NCBI GenBank assembly: GCA_018053995.1
Contig: JAGPKJ010000015.1
Span: 1 to 34,487, forward strand
Direction of reading: 5' to 3'
Length of the DNA stretch: 34,487 bases
DNA from: Lachnospiraceae bacterium
GTDB taxonomy: Bacteria > Bacillota > Clostridia > Lachnospirales > Lachnospiraceae
Shown here piece by piece: positions 8,160-17,797 of this stretch; position 1 is the first letter of the stretch, and the number at the start of each line of letters is the position of its first letter. Made by a program: the position numbers and the translations under genes. The notes beneath the pieces are model-generated. The model saw only the letters and a program-made list of their open reading frames with translations, was not told the origin of the DNA and did no database searches.

Positions 8160-8831
8160 TTATTTGTTGTAGCTGCGTGAAGAGCCATAGGAGCTGCTTC
8201 CATCGTTTCTCTTCATTGTTACTATCACATGTCTGTAAGGTTCTTCACCTTCGCTGTGAGTTGTAACATATCTGTCTCCCTGGAGAGCTGAATGGATTAT
8301 CCTTCTCTCATATGGATTCATAGGTTCAAGTGAGACTGAATGTCTTGTTCTCTTTACCTTGAATGCAATATTCTTCGCAAGATTCTCAAGCGTCGCCTGT
8401 CTTCTTTCACGATAATCTTCAGTATCGACCTTTACTCTTACATATTCTTCATTTCCCTTATTTACAACAAGTGATACAAGGTACTGAAGTGAATCAAGTG
8501 TCTGTCCGCGTTTTCCGATAAGAACACCCATATCATCGCCGGTAAGATTAACGGACATTGTCTTTTCTTCTTCATTATATTCTACAGCGACATCTACAGT
8601 CATATTCATTGCTCCGAAGACTTCCTTAAGGAATTTCTCCGCTTTATCATTTATATTATCTGTCTTGACTGCTGCCTTAATGACTGCCTGCTTTGATCCG
8701 ATTCCAATAAATCCGCTTTTTCCTTCTTCTACAACCTGATAATCAAGTCTATCGCTTGTCACACCAAGCTTTTCGCATGCAGCTGTAATGGCATCATCTA
8801 CTGTCTTTGCGCTAAATTCCTCATATTCCAT
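8160..8831 (-). CDS. jag: RNA-binding protein Jag/KhpB (Jag_N, KH and R3H domains)
   Basis: A 223-residue protein with an N-terminal Jag domain (about residues 1-50, including EEGKSGFIGIGSK), a KH domain with the GXXG-like loop IGKRGQTLDSLQ around residues 115-127, and a C-terminal R3H domain ending near EEPYRHVIV. KhpB/Jag binds RNA, in complex with KhpA in Gram-positive bacteria, and affects cell elongation; its gene is usually next to yidC as here. The ATG at 8831 is preferred to the in-frame ATG at 8870 because CCTCCT at 8840-8845 places AGGAGG nine bases upstream. The tail after the R3H domain is serine- and glycine-rich. Confidence 0.93.
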   Translation of the reverse strand: MEYEEFSAKTVDDAITAACEKLGVTSDRLDYQVVEEGKSGFIGIGSKQAVIKAAVKTDNINDKAEKFLKEVFGAMNMTVDVAVEYNEEEKTMSVNLTGDDMGVLIGKRGQTLDSLQYLVSLVVNKGNEEYVRVKVDTEDYRERRQATLENLAKNIAFKVKRTRHSVSLEPMNPYERRIIHSALQGDRYVTTHSEGEEPYRHVIVTMKRNDGSSSYGSSRSYNK

Positions 8832-8866
8832 GATAATGACCTCCTGATAAAATATATAAGAAACGA

Positions 8867-10183
8867 TCACTTACTGTTTTTTTCGTTATACTTCTTTACC
8901 ATATTTGCTTTTGATGCAAGGCTTCCTTCTTTTGTTCCCTTACTATAATAAGCGGTCGCCTTATCCATATCTTTCTTTTTCTTATCTTCAGATATATTTG
9001 ATGTCTCATTTGCCTTCTGTGATATCGTTCTGGTCTTCATCTCAGCATACTGTGTAAGCTTCTGCTGGTTGACTCCGGCCTTCTTCATCTTTGCCTTGGC
9101 TTTTGATTCATTAGCCTTGATCACATCATCAAAATCGATTTTATCGATATGCTTGTTGATGAATATCTGCTGGATACTTCTTATAACAGCACCGGCTATC
9201 CAATATAAGCCCATGCCGGCAGGAAGTGTAAAGCAGAAGAATGCTGACATAAGCGGCATCATCACGTTCATTGACTTCATTGAACTTGCCATCGCATCAG
9301 CCTTCTCATTTCCCGAAGACGCTGTATCAGGCTGAGGCATAAGCTTTACGCTAAGCCACTGTGTAAATGCAGCAAGTACGGGGATCATGATCGCACCGAC
9401 TATAAGTGCTACAGAACCGGTACTTCTTCCAAGACTAAATGAATATGACGGTGAATTTGCCATATTTAATCCGAGAAAATTATTGAATTTATCAAGAAGC
9501 TGCTGTGTATTTGTTATATCACTGCTGAGATTCGGGTATTTTGTAGCAAGAGATGCCCAATCAGCACTTGATGCTTTATTAAGACAATCAATATAGGTGT
9601 TCTGAACATAAGAAGTCACACCTGTCGTAAACTGCGTATCTGTGAATCTTTTTGCAAACTGAGCTGAATTCTTGAATCCCTGGATAACAGTAGAACTTCC
9701 ATCAGCAGCGATAAGCTTGTCTACAAGTGGGAAAAATCCTTCTTTGATCCTCGTTACATACGCGGGCATCGCATCGATTACTTTGTATAGTGCCCACAAT
9801 ATAGGCATCTGAATCAAAAGCTGAAGGCAGCTTCCTGAAGGTGAAACTCCGTATTTTGCATATACGGCTTTCGTCTCCATATTCATAGCCATCATTGCAT
9901 CGTTATCTTTTCTATTCTTGTATTTTGCCTGAATAGCCTGTAATTCCGGATTCATCTTCGTCTGCAGCTTTGAAAACTTCTGCTGCTGATATGTAAGCGG
10001 AGTAAGAAGCATATATATTACAAGAGTAAATACAATGATAGAAAGACCGATGATTGAAAGCTTTGTATTCTGTACTCCTAAAGCGTACAGTCCATTGAAA
10101 ATAACATTCATCAGTTTACCAAGAAGCCATGCTACTGGTCCTATAATGAATGTAGTACTTTGCGACATGATTATTCCGGTCAA
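8867..10183 (-). CDS. yidC: Membrane protein insertase YidC/Oxa1 (TTG start)
   Basis: A 438-residue YidC/Oxa1-type insertase. After a short N-terminus come a first membrane segment (TTFIIGPVAWLLGKLMNVIF region), the 60KD_IMP core with LTYQQQKFSKLQTKMNPELQ and the hydrophobic QLLIQMPILWALYKVID segment, a long extracellular loop with a second variable region, and further membrane segments near residues 270-345, ending in a lysine-rich cytosolic tail that can contact the ribosome. There is no lipobox. AGGAGG at 10191-10196 is seven bases before an in-frame TTG at 10183 but 22 bases from the next ATG at 10168, so TTG is the best start; upstream ATG codons lack a ribosome binding site. It inserts membrane proteins with or without Sec. 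Confidence 0.93.
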   Translation of the reverse strand: MTGIIMSQSTTFIIGPVAWLLGKLMNVIFNGLYALGVQNTKLSIIGLSIIVFTLVIYMLLTPLTYQQQKFSKLQTKMNPELQAIQAKYKNRKDNDAMMAMNMETKAVYAKYGVSPSGSCLQLLIQMPILWALYKVIDAMPAYVTRIKEGFFPLVDKLIAADGSSTVIQGFKNSAQFAKRFTDTQFTTGVTSYVQNTYIDCLNKASSADWASLATKYPNLSSDITNTQQLLDKFNNFLGLNMANSPSYSFSLGRSTGSVALIVGAIMIPVLAAFTQWLSVKLMPQPDTASSGNEKADAMASSMKSMNVMMPLMSAFFCFTLPAGMGLYWIAGAVIRSIQQIFINKHIDKIDFDDVIKANESKAKAKMKKAGVNQQKLTQYAEMKTRTISQKANETSNISEDKKKKDMDKATAYYSKGTKEGSLASKANMVKKYNEKNSK

Positions 10184-10331
10184 AATTAAACCTCCTGAAA
10201 TGCCGATGCTCATATCTGAAAATAAGATATGTGATTCTCGCGAAAAAAACATATTTATCTTCTAAAATAATATCTTCTAGAAAATATCTTCTAAAAAATA
10301 AATATTCAAAATATCATAAATACCGCGAAAA

Positions 10332-10541
10332 TCAGGGAACTGGATCATATCCACCCTTAGAAAAAGGATTGCATCTAAGTATACGCCATGCAGCGAGCAG
10401 ACCTCCTTTAAGAGCGCCGTACTTCTCTACTGCCTCAAGTCCATAATCTGAACAAGACGGTATATAAGGACACTTTGTCGTTTTCATAGGTGAGATATAT
10501 TTTTTATATGTCTTTATCAAAAAAATAAAAATATTCTTCAT
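10332..10541 (-). CDS. yidD: Membrane protein insertion efficiency factor YidD
   Basis: A 69-residue YidD. It shows the family core: an amphipathic N-terminus ([12 protein letters not shown]), [43 protein letters not shown]. It is a small peripheral membrane protein thought to aid YidC-dependent insertion. Its ATG overlaps the rnpA stop in an ATGA arrangement, so it is translationally coupled to rnpA, and it precedes yidC on the same strand. All three conserved cysteines are present. Confidence 0.96.
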   Translation of the reverse strand: MKNIFIFLIKTYKKYISPMKTTKCPYIPSCSDYGLEAVEKYGALKGGLLAAWRILRCNPFSKGGYDPVP

Positions 10542-10903
10542 ATTTTCCGATCATCACTATGAATGATCTTGTGACGCATCGCCAGATTAAGAAAAGATTT
10601 CTCGAGATCATGATAATCTGAAGCTGAAGCGCTCTTTCTTGCAACGACTACTATGTCTAAACCACTATTAAACATATTCTCATGTAGTCTGTAGATCTCT
10701 CTGATCAGCCTGCAGAAATGATGCCTTACGACACTATTTCCTATCTTTTTGCTGACAGATATTCCAAGCCTGTTGCCTGGTGTGTTATTTTCCATTACAT
10801 ACATAACGATCAGACGATCTGCGTTTGATCTGCCATGTTTATATACATATCCAAAATCCCTATTACTTTTTAATGAATCCGAAAACTTCATTATATTATC
10901 CAT
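10538..10903 (-). CDS. rnpA: Ribonuclease P protein component
   Basis: A 121-residue RnpA. The N-terminal [21 protein letters not shown], the central [18 protein letters not shown] and the RLIREIYR segment fit the family; the usual RNR motif appears as [12 protein letters not shown], a variant with the arginines at the ends but histidines in the middle. RnpA supports the catalytic RNA of RNase P in maturing tRNA 5' ends. It lies between rpmH and yidD, the standard order. The start is uncertain: the ATG at 10903 sits almost on top of a GGGAA sequence, while the internal ATG four codons later (position 10891) has it 12 bases upstream. Confidence 0.93.
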   Translation of the reverse strand: MDNIMKFSDSLKSNRDFGYVYKHGRSNADRLIVMYVMENNTPGNRLGISVSKKIGNSVVRHHFCRLIREIYRLHENMFNSGLDIVVVARKSASASDYHDLEKSFLNLAMRHKIIHSDDRKI

Positions 10904-10917
10904 TTCCCGAATATAGG

Positions 10918-10943
10918 AAAAAAGACCACATAACTGCGGTCTT
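10918..10943 (-). terminator. Hairpin after rpmH with T-run
   Basis: On the minus strand AAGACC pairs with GGTCTT across a loop holding two further pairs, followed by six T. The stem begins in the rpmH stop codon. The stem is short with an internal mismatch, so it may attenuate rather than fully terminate before rnpA. Confidence 0.6.
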
Positions 10944-11076
10944 AAGCTGTAAGCTCTTTTCTTCCTTTTCTTCTTCTTGCTGCGATTACCTTACGTCCAC
11001 CGGCTGTTGCCATTCTTGCACGGAAACCGTGAACCTTTGCTCTCTGCCTTGTCTTAGGCTGAAATGTCATCTTCAT
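10942..11076 (-). CDS. rpmH: Large-subunit ribosomal protein bL34
   Basis: A 44-residue very basic protein found by direct translation: it begins [20 protein letters not shown], continues with [19 protein letters not shown] and ends KELTA. This is bL34, a late-assembling 50S protein that sits on 23S rRNA. AGGAGG lies about ten bases before the ATG at 11076. It is the first gene left of the origin spacer, diverging from dnaA, and likely heads the rnpA-yidD-yidC-jag transcript, modulated by the hairpin at its end. Confidence 0.97.
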   Translation of the reverse strand: MKMTFQPKTRQRAKVHGFRARMATAGGRKVIAARRRKGRKELTA

Positions 11077-11696
11077 GTCAAATACACCTCCTTCTTGTAT
11101 GAACATCATATATAATAAATGTTCTTTTAGTTGTCTGTAGAAAAATACAGAATATCAGGAAAATAACAGATAGATTATATAAGAAGAAACGACTTAAGTC
11201 AAGGAAAAACCTAATACTTTGGACATAATAAAATCAACAAAAATATTCTGAAAATTCGTCACTTTTATTTTTGACTACATATGGTTATTCAAATATCATT
11301 TTTGGTACAACATATAGTATAAAAAAAATTATCAACATTATCAACAAAAATCACAACTTTAAAATAACTTATCAACAGTATGTTGATATTTTGTTGATAA
11401 GTAGAATTTACCTCATTCTTTTCAACATTGTTCAACAAATATAAGACATTTTCCTGTATCTGTTTTGTTCATCATAATTATTTTTGAATTGTTTATTTGT
11501 TAAAAAAAATTTTTTAAAAAAGTTGTCAACAAAATTCATGTTGATAACAGCCGGTTTGAATTTTATCAGTCTTTATATTAAGATATTCTGTAAGTCGGTT
11601 TTGATATGATAATTGTGTAATGATGCTATCAATCGCTTCTTTAATACAACTTGTATCATCTCATAACTGACAAATAATGATAAGGATCAAATAAAT
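11077..11696. other. oriC: Putative replication origin (oriC) between rpmH and dnaA
   Basis: This 620-bp spacer is extremely AT-rich and has no ORF of note. It contains DnaA-box-like TTATCAACA at 11329-11337, 11338-11346 and 11369-11377, reverse copies TGTTGATAA at 11392-11400 and 11539-11547, a TGTTGATAT at 11381-11389, a near match TTGTCAACA at 11523-11531, and weaker TTTTCAACA and TGTTCAACA around 11419-11437. The stretch 11490-11524 is almost only A and T and is a candidate unwinding element. Its placement upstream of dnaA at the point where all genes switch strand supports origin function. The box core differs from the classical TTATCCACA at one base. Confidence 0.85.
11329..11400. promoter_or_regulatory. 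Main DnaA-box cluster
   Basis: Five nine-base boxes lie in 72 bp: two head-to-tail TTATCAACA copies that abut exactly (11329-11346), one at 11369-11377, then two on the opposite strand at 11381-11389 and 11392-11400. The last three face each other as an interrupted palindrome. Besides initiation, such boxes commonly autoregulate dnaA. Confidence 0.8.
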
Positions 11697-13040
11697 ATGA
11701 ACAACATTGAGAGCAGCTGGGATTCAATAAAGGAAAATATAAGGAAAGAATATAATATATCTGATGTCGCATATTCTACCTGGATAGAACCTCTTAAATA
11801 CGGCGGTATAAAAAGTAATAATGTCATTGTAATAATTCCATCTGATAAATCTCTTTCATTATCTTATATAGAAAAAAAATATAAAGATTTCTTTAATGTA
11901 ACTATCGCTGAAATGACTGAAACTAATTATGATGTCATCTTCATGCTCGAAAACAGCGCAGAGAAAACAGAGACTATAAAAGAAAATCCAATATACAATA
12001 TTAATTCTGAGAATGCCAACCTTAATCCGGAATATACATTTGATACATTTGTAGTAGGAAGTAATAATAAACTTGCTCATTCTGCAGCACTCGCTGTTGC
12101 CGATGCTCCCGGTCAGGTATACAATCCTCTATTTATATATGGAGGTGCCGGACTTGGAAAAACACATCTTATGCATTCAATAGGACATTATGTTCTTAAT
12201 AATAAGCCTGATACAAAGATACTTTATGTTGATTCTGAACAGTTTACTAATGAAGTTATTGAATCTATAAGAAGCGGAAATGCCACTTCTATGAAAAATC
12301 TGAGAGAAAAATATAGAAATGTAGATATTCTTATGATAGATGATATTCAATTTATAATAGGAAAGGAATCTACACAGGAAGAATTTTTCCATACATTTAA
12401 TGCTCTTCATTCAATGGGAAAACAGATAATACTTTCATCTGATAAACCTCCAAAAGAAATGGAAACATTGGATGAAAGATTCAAATCAAGATTTGAGATG
12501 GGACTTATAGCTGATATTCAGGCTCCTGATTATGAAACAAGAATGGCTATCCTTAAAAAGAAGACAGAAAACCTTAATAAAGAGATAAGTAATGATATTC
12601 TTGATTATATTGCTTCTAATATAAAGTCTAATATAAGAGAACTTGAAGGAGCTTTTAATAAGATAGTAGCTTATTCAAAGCTTAATAATCTGGATTTTAC
12701 ACTGGCTAATGCACAGGAAGCACTTAAAGATATAATCAATTCAGATAAGCCAAAGAAAATAACTCCTGATATCATAATAGATAAGACAGCAGAATATTAT
12801 AATATTTCCCGGGATGATATAACTTCCAAGAAAAAAGACGGTAGAATAGCAAAAGCAAGACAGGTAGTAATGTATCTTTCAAGAAACCTTACTGATTATA
12901 CTCTTCAAGATATTGGTAACATTATCAACAGAGATCATTCAACAGTCATGCACGGTGTCACCAATATTGAAAATCTTATCAACACAAATGAAGAAATGAA
13001 ACATCAGGTAGAAATAATTACAAACAACATAACCATGTGA
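11697..13040 (+). CDS. dnaA: Chromosomal replication initiator DnaA
   Basis: A 447-residue DnaA. Domain I (about 1-85) mediates self- and helicase interactions; a short linker follows; the AAA+ domain has Walker A GGAGLGKTH near residues 148-156, Walker B ILMIDDIQF near 214, and a sensor region FKSRFEMG; domain IV ends with the DnaA signature NIINRDHSTVMHG that reads the box. It opens the origin and loads the helicase, and also acts as a transcription factor. The ATG at 11697 has ATAAGGATC about ten bases upstream. Genes dnaA, dnaN, the S4 gene and recF are noticeably more AT-rich than gyrA and gyrB. Two box-like TTATCAACA sequences lie inside its 3' end. Confidence 0.98.
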   Translation: MNNIESSWDSIKENIRKEYNISDVAYSTWIEPLKYGGIKSNNVIVIIPSDKSLSLSYIEKKYKDFFNVTIAEMTETNYDVIFMLENSAEKTETIKENPIYNINSENANLNPEYTFDTFVVGSNNKLAHSAALAVADAPGQVYNPLFIYGGAGLGKTHLMHSIGHYVLNNKPDTKILYVDSEQFTNEVIESIRSGNATSMKNLREKYRNVDILMIDDIQFIIGKESTQEEFFHTFNALHSMGKQIILSSDKPPKEMETLDERFKSRFEMGLIADIQAPDYETRMAILKKKTENLNKEISNDILDYIASNIKSNIRELEGAFNKIVAYSKLNNLDFTLANAQEALKDIINSDKPKKITPDIIIDKTAEYYNISRDDITSKKKDGRIAKARQVVMYLSRNLTDYTLQDIGNIINRDHSTVMHGVTNIENLINTNEEMKHQVEIITNNITM

Positions 13041-13113
13041 TATTAATATCAAATAAACAATTTATCATTTCATTTTATAGTCATAAATAGTATAATTGAA
13101 TAGGTTATCAACC
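12922..13113. promoter_or_regulatory. Possible second DnaA-box group (end of dnaA and dnaA-dnaN spacer)
   Basis: TTATCAACA occurs at 12922-12930 and 12976-12984, both inside dnaA, and TTATCAACC at 13105-13113 in the spacer. The first falls in codons for the invariant NIINRDHS motif, so it may be forced by coding. Bacillus has a bipartite origin with boxes on both sides of dnaA, which makes the group worth noting. Confidence 0.4.
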
Positions 13114-13251
13114 AATCAACAATCCTTATGAAGAATATTATTATTATTTATTCTTTTTATCTTATCAGTTTATATACGCGAGTGACGCTGTCTGAAATGA
13201 TGATAGCGCCATAATGCTGTTTATGATATTTAGCCGGAAAGGAAAAAGAAC

Positions 13252-14358
13252 ATGAAGATAATTTGTTCAAAAAATGATCTACTCAACGGAATCAATATCT
13301 GTTCAAAAGCTGTTCCAGGAAAAACAACAATGTCTATCCTTCAGTGTATACTCATTGATGCCAGAGGAGATTATATCAAGCTTGTAGCAAATGATATGGA
13401 GCTTGGAATTGAAACAAAGATAATCGGCAAGATAGAAGAAAAAGGAATGATAGCTCTTGAAGCTAATTTTTTCTGTAATACGGTCAGAAAACTTCCTGAT
13501 AATGATGTTACTATAACTTCTGATGTTTCAAATCATGCTGTTATTGATTGTGAAAAAGTTCATTTTGAATTTAGTGGAAAATCAGGAGAAGAGTTTTCAT
13601 TTCTTCCGCAGATAGAGAAAAATAAAAAAGTAGAAGTTTCACAATACACATTAAAACAGATAATAAGTCAGACTATTTTTTCAATAGCTGAAAATGAATC
13701 TAATCCTCTTATGGGAGGAGAACTTTTTGAGATAAATGGTGATACTTTAAGAGTTGCATCTCTTGATGGTCATAGAATATCTATCAGAAAAGTTAATCTT
13801 AAGAATGAATACGAACCTCTTAAAGCTGTTGTTCCTGGAAAGGCACTCAATGAAGTAAGCAAGATAATTACAGATTCAACAGAAAAAAATGTCGAAATGT
13901 ATTTTACATCAAATAATATATTATTTGAATTTGATGATACAAAGGTTGTTTCACGCCTTATTGAAGGTGAATACTTTGATGTTGATAAGATGATAACATC
14001 AGATTATGAGACAAAGGTAAAGATAAAAAAGAAGAATCTTCTTGATTGTATAGACAGAGCAACACTTCTTGTAAAAGAAGGGGATAAGAAACCTGTTATA
14101 TTTGATATAAGTGATAATAACATGAAGATGATGATAAGATCAGCGATAGGAAGTATGAATGAAGATGTAGATGCTGAGAAAAAAGGAAAAGATATCATGA
14201 TAGGATTTAATCCTAAATTCATGATAGATGCTCTGAGAGCTATTGAGGATGATGATATAAATATATATCTTGTCAATCCAAAGGCTCCTTGTTTTATAAG
14301 GAATGAAAGTGAGAGTTATATATATCTTGTTCTTCCTGTTAATTTTACAGTTGTTTAA
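13252..14358 (+). CDS. dnaN: DNA polymerase III beta subunit (sliding clamp)
   Basis: A 368-residue clamp with the typical opening MKIICSKNDLLNGINICSKAV, three repeated subdomains and a C-terminal segment ending YLVLPVNFTVV, close to the usual LILPVR ending. As a ring dimer it tethers DNA polymerase and many partners to DNA. It follows dnaA after a 211-bp spacer, the standard order, and has GGAAAGGAAAAAG before its ATG. Codon use is AT-rich like dnaA. Nothing is missing. Confidence 0.97.
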   Translation: MKIICSKNDLLNGINICSKAVPGKTTMSILQCILIDARGDYIKLVANDMELGIETKIIGKIEEKGMIALEANFFCNTVRKLPDNDVTITSDVSNHAVIDCEKVHFEFSGKSGEEFSFLPQIEKNKKVEVSQYTLKQIISQTIFSIAENESNPLMGGELFEINGDTLRVASLDGHRISIRKVNLKNEYEPLKAVVPGKALNEVSKIITDSTEKNVEMYFTSNNILFEFDDTKVVSRLIEGEYFDVDKMITSDYETKVKIKKKNLLDCIDRATLLVKEGDKKPVIFDISDNNMKMMIRSAIGSMNEDVDAEKKGKDIMIGFNPKFMIDALRAIEDDDINIYLVNPKAPCFIRNESESYIYLVLPVNFTVV

Positions 14359-14406
14359 AATAAATCAATCAGATTATTTTAATAGATTTTTAAAAGAGGA
14401 TAGACG

Positions 14407-14622
14407 ATGAAAGAAGTATTCATCAAGGATGATTTTATAAAGCTTGGTCAGGCTCTAAAATTATGCGGAGCAGTTCAAAGTGGAGTAGAAGCTAAACAAA
14501 GAATAATAGATGGAGAAATTAAAGTAAATGGAGTTACGGAAATCCAGCGTGGAAAGAAACTTAGAGAAGAAGATAAATTCAGCTGTGATGGAAATGATTA
14601 CGTTATAAAGAAAAAAACCTGA
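14407..14622 (+). CDS. S4-domain RNA-binding protein (YaaA/RlbA type)
   Basis: A 71-residue protein made up almost only of an S4 RNA-binding fold: FIKLGQALKLCGAVQSGVEAK, then IIDGEIKVNGVTEIQRGKKL. In Bacillus the equivalent YaaA (RlbA) between dnaN and recF has been linked to 50S ribosome assembly. Here it is in the same place, 48 bp after dnaN and 16 bp before recF, and likely belongs to one operon with them. AAGAGGATAGACG precedes the ATG. Biological role in this organism is inference. Confidence 0.9.
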   Translation: MKEVFIKDDFIKLGQALKLCGAVQSGVEAKQRIIDGEIKVNGVTEIQRGKKLREEDKFSCDGNDYVIKKKT

Positions 14623-14638
14623 GAATACAAGGAATAAT

Positions 14639-15727
14639 ATGATAATAAAGTCATTGGAACTTGCGGATTTCAGAAATTATGATCATCTAAAAATAGAATT
14701 TTCCGAAGGAACTAATATCATATACGGAAAAAACGCTCAGGGAAAAACAAATATTCTGGAAGCTATCTTTCTCTCATCCACAACAAAATCTCATAAAGGA
14801 AGTAATGATAAGGACATCATCAATTTTGAAAAAGATGAAGCTCATATCAGAACATGCCTTGAAAAAAAAGGAATAGATACCAGAATAGATATTCATCTAA
14901 GAAAAGGAAAATCAAAAGGTATTGCAGTTGATGGTCAGAAATTAAAGAAAGCTGTTGATCTTCTTGGATTATTGAATGTAGTATTTTTCTCACCGGAAGA
15001 TCTTAATATTATAAAAAACGGTCCTTCTGAAAGAAGGAGATTTGCAGATATTGAATTATGTCAGCTTGATAAATTTTATCTTTATAATCTAAATAATTAT
15101 AATAAGACAGTGAACCAGAGAAATAAACTTTTAAGAGAGATATATGACAATCCTTCTCTTAAAGATACTCTTCATATATGGGATATGCAGCTTGTATCAT
15201 ATGGCAGCAAGATAATAGAGAGACGTATAAAATTTGCTGAAGAGATGAATGATATCATATATGATAAACACAAGATGATATCAGGTGGTCTGGAAGAGAT
15301 TAAAATAGGTTACCAGCCGGATACGACTATAGAGGATTTTGAAAAAAATCTTACTGCAAATCAACCTAAAGACATTGCTATGAAGCAGACAACAGTAGGT
15401 CCTCACAGAGATGATTTTTCATTTTCCGTAAATGATATAGATGTGAGAAGATTCGGATCACAGGGTCAGCAGAGAACAGCTGCTCTATCATTAAAGCTTT
15501 CAGAGATAGATCTTGTGAAAAAAGTCACGGATGACAGTCCGGTTCTGCTTTTGGATGATGTACTGTCAGAGCTTGACAGCAGCAGGCAGAATGATCTTTT
15601 GGACAGTATCGGTGATATACAGACTATAATAACGTGTACAGGTCTTGATGAATTTATCAAACATCAGTTTCATATAAACAGGATGTTCAGGATAGAAAAC
15701 GGAGCTGTTGCGGAAGTAAGCGACTGA
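14639..15727 (+). CDS. recF: DNA replication and repair protein RecF
   Basis: A 362-residue SMC-like ATPase. Walker A GKNAQGKTN is at residues 30-38, the ABC-type signature GSQGQQRTAALSLKLSE at about 278-294, and Walker B VLLLDDVLSELD at about 302-313. RecF works with RecO and RecR to load RecA at single-stranded gaps. It follows the S4 gene closely and precedes gyrB, as in most Firmicutes. The ATG at 14639 has AAGGAATAAT just before it. All nucleotide-binding motifs are complete. Confidence 0.97.
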   Translation: MIIKSLELADFRNYDHLKIEFSEGTNIIYGKNAQGKTNILEAIFLSSTTKSHKGSNDKDIINFEKDEAHIRTCLEKKGIDTRIDIHLRKGKSKGIAVDGQKLKKAVDLLGLLNVVFFSPEDLNIIKNGPSERRRFADIELCQLDKFYLYNLNNYNKTVNQRNKLLREIYDNPSLKDTLHIWDMQLVSYGSKIIERRIKFAEEMNDIIYDKHKMISGGLEEIKIGYQPDTTIEDFEKNLTANQPKDIAMKQTTVGPHRDDFSFSVNDIDVRRFGSQGQQRTAALSLKLSEIDLVKKVTDDSPVLLLDDVLSELDSSRQNDLLDSIGDIQTIITCTGLDEFIKHQFHINRMFRIENGAVAEVSD

Positions 15728-15818
15728 TTAAAAAATAAAAAAAAGAAATATAAAATAGAAATGCAATTGGAGAATAATTAGTCTTCTATTTGTGAAAAAA
15801 GTCTTAGAAGTGAGGTAA

Positions 15819-17744
<1,926 letters not shown>

Positions 17745-17797
17745 GCAGATGATGACCTGATCACCTACAGATTTGATAAGGAAAACGAGAGGAAACC

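Noticed and set aside
10538-10903. Frameshift in rnpA because the RNR motif is altered
   Set aside because: The reading frame is continuous, length is normal and flanking residues fit the family, so it is a sequence variant.
11100-11125. Palindrome GAACAT...ATGTTC upstream of rpmH as an operator
   Set aside because: Short arms in very AT-rich DNA with a 13-base gap; chance occurrence is likely and no regulator is suggested.
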